Assembly (NCBI GenBank): GCA_018303895.1
Contig: JAGVXJ010000077.1
Span: forward strand, 1 to 12,839
Direction of reading: 5' to 3'
Source of the DNA: Candidatus Pacearchaeota archaeon
Lineage (GTDB): Archaea; Nanobdellota; Nanobdellia; Pacearchaeales; GW2011-AR1
DNA: 12,839 bases
Shown in pieces: positions 1 through 7,523 of this stretch. The position numbers were made by a program, and so were the translations under genes. A model generated the notes under the pieces. It searched no databases. It was not told the origin of the DNA and saw nothing but the letters and a program-made list of their open reading frames with translations. Each line of letters opens with the position of its first letter. Position 1 is the stretch's first letter.

Positions 1-1134
1 TAAATTATTTCTCGCCGCAATTTCTTTCGGCCATAAAACTAAAGTCTTAACAACAAGATTCGGATGATTGTGCAAATTAATCAAAGCCTTAAATTCTTCA
101 AGCAAACCTTCGGAAAGAAGAAGTTTCATCATCTCCGGTTCAAGTCCTTTGTCTTTCAATTCACTTTCGATTTCAGATTTAAGTTTAGGAAGATTTTTCT
201 TCGCCTCGTTCAGCATATCTCGAGAAATTTTCAGCAACGGAATATCCGTTTCAGGATACATTCTGTCCGCACCCGGCATCGGCCTCATAAATTCAGTTCT
301 CCCGTCGGGAAGAGCATTCCTAACTTCTGAATTAACTTTTTTTCCCTGCTCAACTAATTCTTTCTGTCTCAAAATCTCATTATCAACAATCTTAATCATC
401 ATCGACGGTTCCTGAAATCCCTTTATCTCAATTCTCGCCCCGCCTTTTATTGAAACATTAACATCCTGTCTTATCGTTCCAATTCCTCGCTTAACTTTGC
501 AACTCCTCAAAATTTCCCCAAGTTTCAAAGCAGTTTCTTTAACATGTTCAGCGTCCTTCAAATCCGGATCCGTCGCAATTTCAATCAGCGGAATTCCCAA
601 TCTATCAAGACGATAAATAGAAGATTTTTCAGTTTTCTCAACAATTCTCGCCGCATCTTCTTCAAGACAAATTGACTGAATTCCGACTTTTCCCTTCGAC
701 GTTTCTAAAAAACCATTTATAGCAATAAGAACCGTCCTCTGAAAACCAGAAGTGTTGCTCCCATCGATAACTGTCTTTCTCATAACCTGAACTATTGGAA
801 GCGCCTGACAATTAAATAATTCTGAAAGTTGTAAAGCAATTTTCAAAGCATCAGGATTAAGTTCGTGCGGTGGTTCCTCATCAAGTTCAACTAAACAAGT
901 AGTGCTATAACCTTGATAAAAAAAATCTCTACCAATCGCTGCCTCATATTTCGCCGCCTCGTCGATAACTCCACTTTCACCAGCAACGGCATGAAGTTTT
1001 CGGTGAATAACAAATTCCGGCTCGTCGGTTCTCAAAATTCCGGGACAATTACAGAATAATTTTCGCGTATCAAGTTGTTGATGAATTTCCAAACCAGCTC
1101 TAAAACCTAATTTTTTATAATCATCACTTTGCAT
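1..1134 (-). CDS. gatE: Glu-tRNA(Gln) amidotransferase subunit E, 5' part
   Basis: GatE is the tRNA-binding and kinase subunit of the archaeal GatDE complex. It activates Glu on mischarged Glu-tRNA(Gln), which is then amidated with ammonia supplied by GatD. The frame stays open from an ATG at 1134 to the left edge, giving 378 residues; full GatE is usually a little over 600, so the C-terminal tail and part of the AspRS-like insertion region are missing. Visible marks are the opening GLEIHQQLDTRKLFCNC (residues 14-30), SICLEEDAARI, IPLIEIATDPDL, and RQDVNVSIKGGARIEIKG in the GatB/E core. Only the first Cys pair of the GatB zinc site is present (C28, C30), as expected for GatE. No Shine-Dalgarno precedes the ATG; a TATA-like box at 1156-1165 suggests a leaderless start. 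It lies downstream of gatD on the same strand, separated by two unrelated genes. Identity is very likely. Confidence 0.95.
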   Translation of the reverse strand, partial: MQSDDYKKLGFRAGLEIHQQLDTRKLFCNCPGILRTDEPEFVIHRKLHAVAGESGVIDEAAKYEAAIGRDFFYQGYSTTCLVELDEEPPHELNPDALKIALQLSELFNCQALPIVQVMRKTVIDGSNTSGFQRTVLIAINGFLETSKGKVGIQSICLEEDAARIVEKTEKSSIYRLDRLGIPLIEIATDPDLKDAEHVKETALKLGEILRSCKVKRGIGTIRQDVNVSIKGGARIEIKGFQEPSMMIKIVDNEILRQKELVEQGKKVNSEVRNALPDGRTEFMRPMPGADRMYPETDIPLLKISRDMLNEAKKNLPKLKSEIESELKDKGLEPEMMKLLLSEGLLEEFKALINLHNHPNLVVKTLVLWPKEIAARNNL

Positions 1135-1155
1135 AAAAAAAAGAAAGAAAAGGAG

Positions 1156-1165
1156 TTTATTAAAA
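1156..1165 (-). promoter_or_regulatory. TATA-like box of gatE
   Basis: Minus strand TTTTAATAAA, centred about 26 nt before the gatE ATG, in the 63-nt gap after the phosphoesterase gene. The spacing fits a leaderless archaeal promoter, so gatE could be transcribed on its own as well as from gatD. Confidence 0.5.
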
Positions 1166-1197
1166 TTGTGTATTAGGAAAAATTTCTCTTAAAAACA

Positions 1198-1833
1198 TTA
1201 TCTATATCTGGAAATTACTCTTGAGAAATTATACCTCGAACTATCTATTTCTAAAATTCCAAATCCTTTCCCAGCATCCATTAAATTAACCAAATGGACT
1301 TTCCCAGAATTATTCTCTGAATAAATTCCGGTATGCCCAGAAAATACAAATTTTGGACGAATTCTTTTTATTTCATCAATTACCTTTTGAGCCAACGGAA
1401 ATTGATTATTTTCCTCGAGAATATTCAATGGGGACTCATGAAATAATAAAACATCCAAACCCCCAGCAGATATACTCTTTAAATTAGGAATATCTTTTTC
1501 ATTAATGTGTTTCTCATCTTTTCTAGATGAGTAATTTCCACCAACACCTGAAAATCTAACTTTTAATTCTCCTTTTTCAAAAGAGTATATTTGGTCGCTA
1601 TTTATTTTAGCAGGTAAAGGATATCCCTCAGAATCAAGAAGAATACTTGTAGGCTCGTGATTTCCATGGACAAAATAATGGGGTGTTAAGCCAGAAATAT
1701 TTCTGATATCAGTGTGATCTCCACAATCTAAAACTAAATCAGGATTAGTTGATTCATAAGCCATTTTTGCAGCGTCGTAATCTGAATGAATATCTGTCAG
1801 GACAAGGATCTTTATTTTTTCATTATGTTCCAT
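1198..1833 (-). CDS. Calcineurin-like metallophosphoesterase
   Basis: This 211-residue protein has the full metal-binding motif series of the calcineurin-like phosphoesterase fold: D14-x-H16 (TDIHSD), CGD ending at D39, GNHE at 57-60, H132 (FHESP) and GHT at 166-168 with H167. The size matches compact stand-alone phosphodiesterases of the YfcE/MJ0936 type, which hydrolyse phosphomono- or diesters with two metal ions. The substrate cannot be told from sequence. There is no signal peptide or membrane segment, so it is probably cytosolic. The ATG at 1833 is the only sensible start because motif I begins at residue 13. It overlaps the end of the nucleotidyltransferase-like gene by 22 nt and has an AAGGAG Shine-Dalgarno inside that gene, so the two are probably translated together. 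The pair sits between gatD and gatE, an unusual location. The fold assignment is secure. Confidence 0.9.
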   Translation of the reverse strand: MEHNEKIKILVLTDIHSDYDAAKMAYESTNPDLVLDCGDHTDIRNISGLTPHYFVHGNHEPTSILLDSEGYPLPAKINSDQIYSFEKGELKVRFSGVGGNYSSRKDEKHINEKDIPNLKSISAGGLDVLLFHESPLNILEENNQFPLAQKVIDEIKRIRPKFVFSGHTGIYSENNSGKVHLVNLMDAGKGFGILEIDSSRYNFSRVISRYR

Positions 1834-2561
1834 CTTACGCCACTCCTTGTTTTATTTAACCTCTGTAATTGGTTAACATTATTTTTTCCCACACCATCAT
1901 AAATCATTTTTGGAGTAAATCCGTTATGTCTACAAATATCATACAAATCCAAAACATCTTCTTGATCTTGTTTTCTTGGATTTTTAGTTTTTTCACAGCA
2001 AATTTCAAGTTTCATTCTCATCAGTTCAATGGGATTAAGAACATTAATCGGAACGCCAAAAAGAGTAGTTGAAACTGCCTCGTTCCAGTCAGATTCATTA
2101 ACTATTTTTCCGTCTAAAACAACCCCCCCGTCATGAGAACCATTGGGGACATAAGCGTCAATACTTATTGAGTTAAGAAAATTTCTTTCTCCATCTCTAG
2201 ATTTTCCTCGAAGAGTATATTTATTTGGCACCGATAAAGATTTTCCACCCATGTCTAAATCATCAAAGACTGATTGAATAATTGGTAAATAGTCTTTTCT
2301 TCTTACAATTAAATCTATATCATGAGTTCCTCTCCAATTGGGAATAGCTTCTTCACCATAAATATTTACAATATTTCCTAAAACACCCATTCCTCCAATG
2401 AACATAATCTGGTCTGAAGCAATATGGGTTTGAGCATTATGACCCAAAGCCATTGCATATCTAACTGGATCAAACCTACTATCTCCAGAGAACATTCTAC
2501 AATAGTCAGGATAAGTTCCTTTTTCTACGAGAGCATACTCCATATCTTCTAATTTTGCCAT
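1812..2561 (-). CDS. Nucleotidyltransferase-like protein (AbiEii/MNT-type fold)
   Basis: From the ATG at 2561 this is a 249-residue protein. It shows a nucleotidyltransferase-fold signature: FIGGMGVLGNI (the GG of the turn at residues 56-57), then WRGTHDIDLIV with the D-x-D pair D81/D83, and a candidate third acidic residue D135 in SISIDAYV. The C-terminal part, with LNPIELMRMKLE followed by KQDQEDVLDLYDIC, resembles the helical region of AbiEii-like and related transferases. Such enzymes transfer nucleotides to RNA, protein or small molecules; the target is unknown. The frame extends to a TTG at 2672 inside gatD, but 2561 is the first ATG and has a TATA-like box 25 nt upstream, so I chose it; that leaves 67 nt after gatD. 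Its last 22 nt overlap the phosphoesterase. It is not recognised as a known gatDE partner. The fold call is moderately sure and the function is open. Confidence 0.7.
   Translation of the reverse strand: MAKLEDMEYALVEKGTYPDYCRMFSGDSRFDPVRYAMALGHNAQTHIASDQIMFIGGMGVLGNIVNIYGEEAIPNWRGTHDIDLIVRRKDYLPIIQSVFDDLDMGGKSLSVPNKYTLRGKSRDGERNFLNSISIDAYVPNGSHDGGVVLDGKIVNESDWNEAVSTTLFGVPINVLNPIELMRMKLEICCEKTKNPRKQDQEDVLDLYDICRHNGFTPKMIYDGVGKNNVNQLQRLNKTRSGVRWNIMKK
1843..1848 (-). promoter_or_regulatory. Shine-Dalgarno of the phosphoesterase gene
   Basis: AAGGAG on the minus strand, 9 nt before the ATG at 1833 and inside the last codons of the upstream gene. It stands out because most other genes here have no such site. 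It fits a gene internal to a transcript, whereas first genes here appear leaderless. Confidence 0.6.
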
Positions 2562-2582
2562 AGATTGCCCAAGCCCAGATTG

Positions 2583-2590
2583 TTTAAAAA
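2583..2590 (-). promoter_or_regulatory. TATA-like box before the nucleotidyltransferase gene
   Basis: Minus strand TTTTTAAA, centred about 25 nt before the ATG at 2561 and just after the gatD stop. It supports the ATG over the upstream TTG and suggests that the inserted pair has its own promoter. Confidence 0.45.
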
Positions 2591-2628
2591 CCTTCCGATT
2601 TTGTCTTCTCTTTGAAGTTACAACATAA

Positions 2629-3918
2629 TCATTCTTCCAACCTGTCGTTGAACTCACCAGAAATATTTTCAAGCATTTTCTCTCGAATTTTCTCGTTTGA
2701 CGAAGCCCAATCAGTATGTCCTAAAACCCAGCCAAGTTTTACCAAGGCTGTTTCAGAGTGCATATCTCCGAGATAAACAACTCCTGTTTTCAAAAGTTCC
2801 CGTCCAGTAGAATAAACTTTCGGATTCAACCTTCCATAAATCGTCTGCGCAGTCGCACAAATAAACATGCCTTTTTTCTGAACTTCTTTTAATTTCGGAA
2901 TCCAATTATTTCTAGACTCATAAGCAGCGATTTGTCCAAGCCCCATGAACTCAATCACAACCCCTTTGCATCCTTTCTTCAAGAAGTAATCCAAAATGTC
3001 TGGGTCTTGTCCCGGAAAATATTTTATCAAAGCAATTTTCCCCTCGAATTTATTATCAAGATAAACTTTTTTATTTTCTTTTCTCACTGGATTAAAGCTG
3101 GACAAAATTTCCATTTTATTTGGAAAGACTTTTGCAATAGGTTTTGTATTTATCGGTCTGAATGCGTCACGTCGAGAAGAATGCATTTTTCGAACTTTAG
3201 TCCCACGAAGAACATAGCAAAAGTCATCGTTCGTATCTGCATGCCCAACCAAAACAACTTCAGCAATATCTGAAACAGCGACGAGAGATGCACATTCTAA
3301 ATTTAGCGATGCATCACTTGAAGCTCTGTCTGTACTTCTCTGACTATAAGTTAAAACAACCGGCTTGTTCAAATCTCGAAGAAAAAAAGATAAAGCAGTA
3401 GCAGTGTAATGTAATGAATCCGTTCCATGAGTCACAATCACTCCTTTAATATTATCATCTTTTAACAAAACATCGACGGATTTTGCAATTTCTTTCCAGT
3501 CTTTAAAATCCATTTCACCTGAATCTTTTTTGAACGGACTTTCAATTCGAGAAACGTTTGCATGTTTAAAAACTTCCGGATAAAATTGGAAAAGTTTTTC
3601 TGGTGAAGTTAACCATTTTACCGCTCCTGTTTTTGAATCAAGTTGTGAACTTATCGTCCCACCAACCATAACCATCCCAATGTTTGGTTTTTCCTCGTCA
3701 GATTTAGTTTCAAATTTTTCGACTATCGGAGAATACTTTTTCTTAACTTTTATTTCAATTATATCTTTTTTATTCAGTCCAATATTATACCCATTATTTA
3801 GCTTGAACAAAACAACATCTTTCTCGTCCTGGGGCGACTCCAAAAGAAGGCCTTCATAAATTTTATGCATGAGATGAACTTCAACATAATCTCCCGGACA
3901 AGCACTAGTTTTTACCAT
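2629..3918 (-). CDS. gatD: Glu-tRNA(Gln) amidotransferase subunit D
   Basis: GatD is the asparaginase-like subunit of archaeal GatDE. It releases ammonia from Gln or Asn, and GatE uses that ammonia to convert Glu-tRNA(Gln) to Gln-tRNA(Gln). The 429 residues match the usual length of about 430. Residues 1-60 form the small N-terminal beta domain (GDYVEVHL...). The asparaginase domain follows with GMVMVGGTISS (T88), VTHGTDSLHYTATALSFFL (T166, D167) and the stretch RKMHSSRRDAF with K244 as the probable catalytic lysine. The C-terminal lobe carries GVVIEFMGLGQIA and ICATAQTIYGRLNPKVYSTGREL, typical of the family. All catalytic residues expected for the family appear intact. The ATG at 3918 has a TATA-like box at 3940-3948 and no Shine-Dalgarno. 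It is divergent from gatB across 89 nt. In many archaea gatE follows directly; here two other genes intervene. Confidence 0.97.
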   Translation of the reverse strand: MVKTSACPGDYVEVHLMHKIYEGLLLESPQDEKDVVLFKLNNGYNIGLNKKDIIEIKVKKKYSPIVEKFETKSDEEKPNIGMVMVGGTISSQLDSKTGAVKWLTSPEKLFQFYPEVFKHANVSRIESPFKKDSGEMDFKDWKEIAKSVDVLLKDDNIKGVIVTHGTDSLHYTATALSFFLRDLNKPVVLTYSQRSTDRASSDASLNLECASLVAVSDIAEVVLVGHADTNDDFCYVLRGTKVRKMHSSRRDAFRPINTKPIAKVFPNKMEILSSFNPVRKENKKVYLDNKFEGKIALIKYFPGQDPDILDYFLKKGCKGVVIEFMGLGQIAAYESRNNWIPKLKEVQKKGMFICATAQTIYGRLNPKVYSTGRELLKTGVVYLGDMHSETALVKLGWVLGHTDWASSNEKIREKMLENISGEFNDRLEE

Positions 3919-3939
3919 AAAGAATTAACAAAAAGTTTC

Positions 3940-3948
3940 TATAAAAAA
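3940..3948 (-). promoter_or_regulatory. TATA-like box of gatD
   Basis: Minus strand TTTTTTATA, centred 26 nt before the gatD ATG, in the 89-nt region shared with divergent gatB. The spacing fits a leaderless transcript. Confidence 0.6.
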
Positions 3949-3977
3949 CTATCTAACAATTTCAAAGATATACATAA

Positions 3978-3987
3978 TTTAATAAAT
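3978..3987 (+). promoter_or_regulatory. TATA-like box of gatB
   Basis: TTTAATAAAT, centred 26 nt before the gatB ATG at 4008. No Shine-Dalgarno lies between, so a leaderless start is likely. Confidence 0.55.
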
Positions 3988-4007
3988 CCAAAAAATATTT
4001 AGTCCTT

Positions 4008-5372
4008 ATGCCAAAAATAGGTTTAGAAATTCATGGATATTTGCTGACTGAAGAAAAATTATTCTGTGATTGTAAATCCGAGCATGGAATAAAATTCACA
4101 AAACCCAATACAAACATCTGCCCAATTTGCACTGGACAGCCCGGCTCAAAACCGATGCTACCAAATGAAGAAGCAGTAAAAAAATCAGTTCAAGTTTCAT
4201 TGGTTCTGGGATGCAAAATAAATCAGAACACACCCTGGATGAGAAAACATTATTCCTGGCCTGACTTACCAAAAGGGTATCAAAACACGCTTTCTGGGCC
4301 GTATGCAGTTCCAACTGGAAGTGATGGAAAATTTTTAGGAATAAAAATAAGAGAATGTCACCTTGAAGAAGACCCAGCAGCATGGAACCCTGAAACAGGA
4401 GAAATTGATTACAATCGTTCAGGAAGCCCGTTAATTGAAATAGTCACCGACCCTGATTTCTCTTCATCTGAACAAGTCGGAGAATGGCTAAAACAATTAG
4501 TTGAAACATTATGGTACATGAAACTTCTCGACAAAAGTTCAGGAATAAAATCCGATGTAAATGTTTCTCTGCCTGAAAAAAACGGCGAAAGAATTGAAAT
4601 AAAAAATGTAAATAGTATAGAAAATATCAAGCGAGCAATTGAAACAGAAATAAAACGTCAGTCAAAAGAAGTTCCGAAAGAAAAAGAAACAAGAAGATAC
4701 GACGACAAAAAAAATACGACGACAAAAATGAGAAGCAAGGAAAATGCAGAGGATTATCGTTTCATTTCAGAACCAGATTTGCCTTTGATTCAGTTTGAAA
4801 AAAAATATTTAATTGAAATTGAAAAAAATCTTCCCGAAACTCCAACAAAAAAAATTGAAAAAATTATAAAGAAGCACAAACTTTCAAAATATGACGCGGA
4901 AGTTCTGACAAAAAATCTTGACATTGTTGAGTTCTTTGAGAAAGTAGCTGAAAAAGTAAATATCAAACTTGCAGTATCTTGGGTAACTGTTGAATTAAAA
5001 AGACTGTTAAATTATGCAAATAAAGAACTAGATGAAGTTGATATAAAACCAGAACATTTCATTGAGCTTCTTGAACTTGTAGAAAAAGAAATCATAACCG
5101 AATTAAAAGCCAAAGAAATCTTAAATAAATTTATCCCAAAATCTTTTTCTCCGAAAGAAATTGCCGAACAAAATAAAAAAATATCGTCTGAAAATGAGAT
5201 AGAAAAAATAGCAAAGAAAGCAATAAGCGAAAATGAAAAAGCGGTTTTAGATTACAAATCTGGAAAAAAAGAATCAATAAATTTTCTTATTGGGCAAGTA
5301 ATGAAAATGTCAAACAAACGGGCAGATTTCAAAACTGCAAAAGAAGTCATTGAAAAATTGATTTCAAAATAA
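4008..5372 (+). CDS. gatB: Asp-tRNA(Asn)/Glu-tRNA(Gln) amidotransferase subunit B
   Basis: GatB is the kinase and tRNA-binding subunit of GatCAB. In archaea that have GatDE, GatCAB normally makes Asn-tRNA(Asn) from mischarged Asp-tRNA(Asn). The 454 residues are slightly short for the family. The N-terminal core opens with KIGLEIHGYLLTEEKLFC and has a complete four-Cys zinc site (C20, C22, C38, C41; NICPICTGQPGSKP). ECHLEEDPA, GSPLIEIVTDPDF, SDVNVSLPE, IEIKNVNSIENIKRAIE and the stretch TTKMRSKENAEDYRFISEPDLPLI follow. The end, from about residue 300, is the helical YqeY-like tail with INFLIGQVMKMSNKRADF. Four Cys and the CPIC motif mark it as GatB rather than a second GatE. It is divergent from gatD. 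No gatA or gatC lies beside it, so its partners must be encoded elsewhere if GatCAB is functional. Identity is secure. Confidence 0.96.
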   Translation: MPKIGLEIHGYLLTEEKLFCDCKSEHGIKFTKPNTNICPICTGQPGSKPMLPNEEAVKKSVQVSLVLGCKINQNTPWMRKHYSWPDLPKGYQNTLSGPYAVPTGSDGKFLGIKIRECHLEEDPAAWNPETGEIDYNRSGSPLIEIVTDPDFSSSEQVGEWLKQLVETLWYMKLLDKSSGIKSDVNVSLPEKNGERIEIKNVNSIENIKRAIETEIKRQSKEVPKEKETRRYDDKKNTTTKMRSKENAEDYRFISEPDLPLIQFEKKYLIEIEKNLPETPTKKIEKIIKKHKLSKYDAEVLTKNLDIVEFFEKVAEKVNIKLAVSWVTVELKRLLNYANKELDEVDIKPEHFIELLELVEKEIITELKAKEILNKFIPKSFSPKEIAEQNKKISSENEIEKIAKKAISENEKAVLDYKSGKKESINFLIGQVMKMSNKRADFKTAKEVIEKLISK

Positions 5373-5390
5373 TCTAGTTAAAAACAACTA

Positions 5391-5400
5391 AATATAAAAA
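5391..5400 (+). promoter_or_regulatory. TATA-like box of the hydrolase gene
   Basis: AATATAAAAA, centred about 26 nt before the ATG at 5422 in the 49-nt gap after gatB. It suggests separate, leaderless transcription. Confidence 0.6.
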
Positions 5401-5421
5401 GTTTAATCTGTCTGAATTTTA

Positions 5422-6159
5422 ATGAAAAAATTACTTTCAAAATTTTTAGGATTGGAAGAAATAAGTGCAATGGGAAGACACCTATTTTACAATCTTCAGC
5501 CGGAAATGGATTCTTCAGAATTAGCAGGATATTTTTCGAGACAAACAAAGTATATTGTAGTCCCAGGTTTTTTTGAGAGAAAAAATGTTTTGAAAACAAG
5601 AAACATTCCAGAAGGATCCGCAATTTTTGATTACAATTCAAAACAAGACAATAGAAAATCAGCAGAACAATTAGCAAGATTTATCGAGGATAATTATTGG
5701 GGTTCACCATTACAAGCCATCGGATACAGCATGGGTGGGCTTGTGTTAAGATATGCAGTCCAGCTTCTTGGTGCAGACAAATATGTCAAGTCATTTGTTA
5801 CAATTGCGACACCACATCAGGGAACATTGTCACCAATTATTCTTCCATTTTCCTTAACCACTACCTCATGCTGGCAGATGCTTCCAGGTTCAGATTTTTT
5901 AAAAGAACTAAATTCCGCACCACTAGGAAAAATCGAAAAAGTTCTTTGTCTAAGAGCAGATTCATTAGATGAACTTGTTTTTCCATTAAAAAACGCGAAG
6001 TGGCCCTCAACTAATCGAAAAATAAAAAATCAAAAAGTTCCAGAAGTCAACGGACACGCAAATATTTTGTCCAATGAAAAATCATGGGGAATAGCCCTAG
6101 ATTTTTTGAATGAAAGAGAAAGCCAACCCGGAACAAGCGGAGAGTTTGGATATTTTTAG
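5422..6159 (+). CDS. Lipase-like alpha/beta hydrolase
   Basis: The 245-residue protein has an alpha/beta-hydrolase core. YIVVPGFFERKN supplies the oxyanion-side loop, AIGYSMGGLVLRYAVQLL the nucleophile elbow with S103, and VKSFVTIATPHQGT the strand after the nucleophile, as in triacylglycerol lipase and PGAP1-like families. D180 or D183 (RADSLDELV) and H212 (VNGHANIL) complete a plausible triad. This predicts an esterase or lipase-type hydrolase. The substrate is unknown; a role in membrane-lipid or acyl metabolism is only a guess. There is no signal peptide or membrane helix, so it is probably cytosolic. The first residues (MKKLLSKFLGLEEI) are amphipathic. It has its own TATA-like box 49 nt or less after gatB. 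Its TAG stop abuts the stop of the convergent regulator gene with no gap. Confidence 0.85.
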   Translation: MKKLLSKFLGLEEISAMGRHLFYNLQPEMDSSELAGYFSRQTKYIVVPGFFERKNVLKTRNIPEGSAIFDYNSKQDNRKSAEQLARFIEDNYWGSPLQAIGYSMGGLVLRYAVQLLGADKYVKSFVTIATPHQGTLSPIILPFSLTTTSCWQMLPGSDFLKELNSAPLGKIEKVLCLRADSLDELVFPLKNAKWPSTNRKIKNQKVPEVNGHANILSNEKSWGIALDFLNERESQPGTSGEFGYF

Positions 6160-6714
6160 TTATTTCTTTCTCCAATTATAAATCAAAAAGATTATCATAA
6201 AACTAAACCAACCTGCCAAGAACCAAACCCAGTTTCCCGATGTAGAAAAAGTGCTTATTTGTCCCGCAGATTCAATCATCGGAACATTCGCTGTTTTTAA
6301 TAAAGCATCTTGAGAAAAAACTCGGGCGTTAGAATATACCGAAATCAGTAATGTTAAAATTCCAGAAAATAAAGCAACCGGAAGAATATTTTTTAATTTC
6401 GAAGAAAGATTTGAATTTTTAGGAGAAATCACAATTAATTTATTTGCAATTTTATAAACAGGAATTTTTTTTCCTCTCTTACTCCAAAAAAAATCTTTGC
6501 TCTTTTCAATAAGTCCAGAATGCAAAAGTTTTTTCAGATTATATTCTACGGTATTTATCGGAACTTTCAGCTCTTTCGAAATATCTTCCTCGCTCAACTC
6601 TTTTTCAGAAATCAAGGCAAGAATTTTTTTGCATGTTGGATTAGAAATTGCCTCGCCAAGTTTTTTTGATTTCTCATCTTCCAAAGAAAAAAGAATATAT
6701 TTTTCCGACGACAT
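6160..6714 (-). CDS. Membrane-anchored winged-helix regulator
   Basis: This 184-residue protein has a winged helix-turn-helix domain at about residues 15-95 (SNPTCKKILALI, ELSEEDISKELKVPINTVEY, KKLLHSGLIEKS, then a wing ending in VYKIANKLIVISP). Two hydrophobic segments follow, at about 109-127 and 161-181. With the DNA-binding domain inside, the loop at 128-160 would lie outside the membrane. This is an ArsR/MarR-like one-component membrane regulator layout. Target genes and signal are unknown. Its ATG lies 1 nt after the stop of the SIMPL-domain gene, so the two are almost certainly co-transcribed. The SIMPL protein has its main domain outside the membrane and is a candidate signal partner. 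There is no TATA-like box directly upstream. The fold is clear and the role is inferred. Confidence 0.85.
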   Translation of the reverse strand: MSSEKYILFSLEDEKSKKLGEAISNPTCKKILALISEKELSEEDISKELKVPINTVEYNLKKLLHSGLIEKSKDFFWSKRGKKIPVYKIANKLIVISPKNSNLSSKLKNILPVALFSGILTLLISVYSNARVFSQDALLKTANVPMIESAGQISTFSTSGNWVWFLAGWFSFMIIFLIYNWRKK

Positions 6715-6715
6715 T

Positions 6716-7450
6716 TTATCTTAATTCAAAAACCGCTCGAACATTTGCTATAATTTCTTGTTCAGATGGTTGAATATTTGTAGCAGCCATTTTCATTTCA
6801 GCAGTAGATGCGCCCGCAACAGCATCGTAAGCTCTCCAAGGTTGATAACCAAAATCAGAAGTTGAAACAGAAACTAATTTTTTAACTTCCATGTTCATTC
6901 CTTTAGCAACACTTTCTGCTTCTCTCCGAGCATCTTTGCTTGCCTGCTCTGAAGCTTGCGCTTCGTATTCATCTCGTTTTTCCTGACTTAATTCAAAATT
7001 AATATAATTCAAAGAAGCCCCATTGTCCACAACAGCGTCGATTATTTTGCTTAGATTAGAAGAGTCTTCAACAGGTAATTCTATTTTCAAAGAATGCATT
7101 GCTCTATATCCATTTTGATTTCTTCCACCATTATAATAATTATAATCCGGATAAACATTAAAATTTTCTGTCTGAATATCTTTTCTTTCAAATCCCTGCA
7201 AAATCAAAGCAGTCAAAACTTTCTCAACAATTTCGGCATTCTTGTCTTTAGCTTCAGTTGCATTAATTCCTTTAGTTTCAACATTAAAATAAACTGTAAC
7301 TAAATCAGGCGTTGCGCTTATTTTTGCATTCCCATTAGCTTCAATAATTACTTTATTTCCAGTAAAATATCCATATGAAAAAATTCCAATCAAAGCAAGC
7401 AAAATTATTGAACCAACAATAATCATTGTCATCTGAACTGATTTTTCCAT
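6716..7450 (-). CDS. SIMPL-domain (DUF541) membrane-anchored protein
   Basis: This 244-residue protein has one N-terminal membrane segment (about residues 8-28, MTMIIVGSIILLALIGIFSY) followed by a SIMPL/DUF541 domain. Family marks are VIIEANGNAKISATPDLVTVYF, the regularly spaced KVLTALILQGFERKDIQTENFNVYP, YRAMHSLKIEL, VVDNGASLNYINFEL, the helix with ASKDARREAESVAKGMNMEV, and the closing IIANVRAVFEL. SIMPL proteins occur in bacteria and archaea, often exported and sometimes oligomeric, but have no settled biochemical function. The single anchor with a large C-terminal domain suggests display outside the membrane. The ATG at 7450 has a TATA-like box at the leaderless distance. It forms a two-gene unit with the membrane regulator 1 nt downstream. 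The family assignment is confident. Confidence 0.9.
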   Translation of the reverse strand: MEKSVQMTMIIVGSIILLALIGIFSYGYFTGNKVIIEANGNAKISATPDLVTVYFNVETKGINATEAKDKNAEIVEKVLTALILQGFERKDIQTENFNVYPDYNYYNGGRNQNGYRAMHSLKIELPVEDSSNLSKIIDAVVDNGASLNYINFELSQEKRDEYEAQASEQASKDARREAESVAKGMNMEVKKLVSVSTSDFGYQPWRAYDAVAGASTAEMKMAATNIQPSEQEIIANVRAVFELR

Positions 7451-7471
7451 AACAAACAGAAAGAAATCTAA

Positions 7472-7480
7472 CTTATAAAT
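7472..7480 (-). promoter_or_regulatory. TATA-like box of the SIMPL-regulator operon
   Basis: Minus strand ATTTATAAG, centred 26 nt before the ATG at 7450. One of the clearest TATA boxes in the window. Confidence 0.65.
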
Positions 7481-7523
7481 CCAGCGATGAGTTCAAAGAG
7501 GATTGAAGTGATAACTAAATAAA

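Noticed and set aside
64..415. Plus-strand frames near the left edge
   Set aside because: They are antisense shadows of gatE, which has strong family motifs over the same bases.
2562..2672. Longer start (TTG at 2672) for the nucleotidyltransferase-like gene
   Set aside because: It would overlap gatD by 44 nt, adds a basic stretch without family features, and has no TATA-like box at the right distance. The ATG at 2561 has one.
3934..3950. Small palindrome AGTTT...AAACT over the gatD TATA box
   Set aside because: Only 5 bp in AT-rich DNA, which is not distinguishable from chance.
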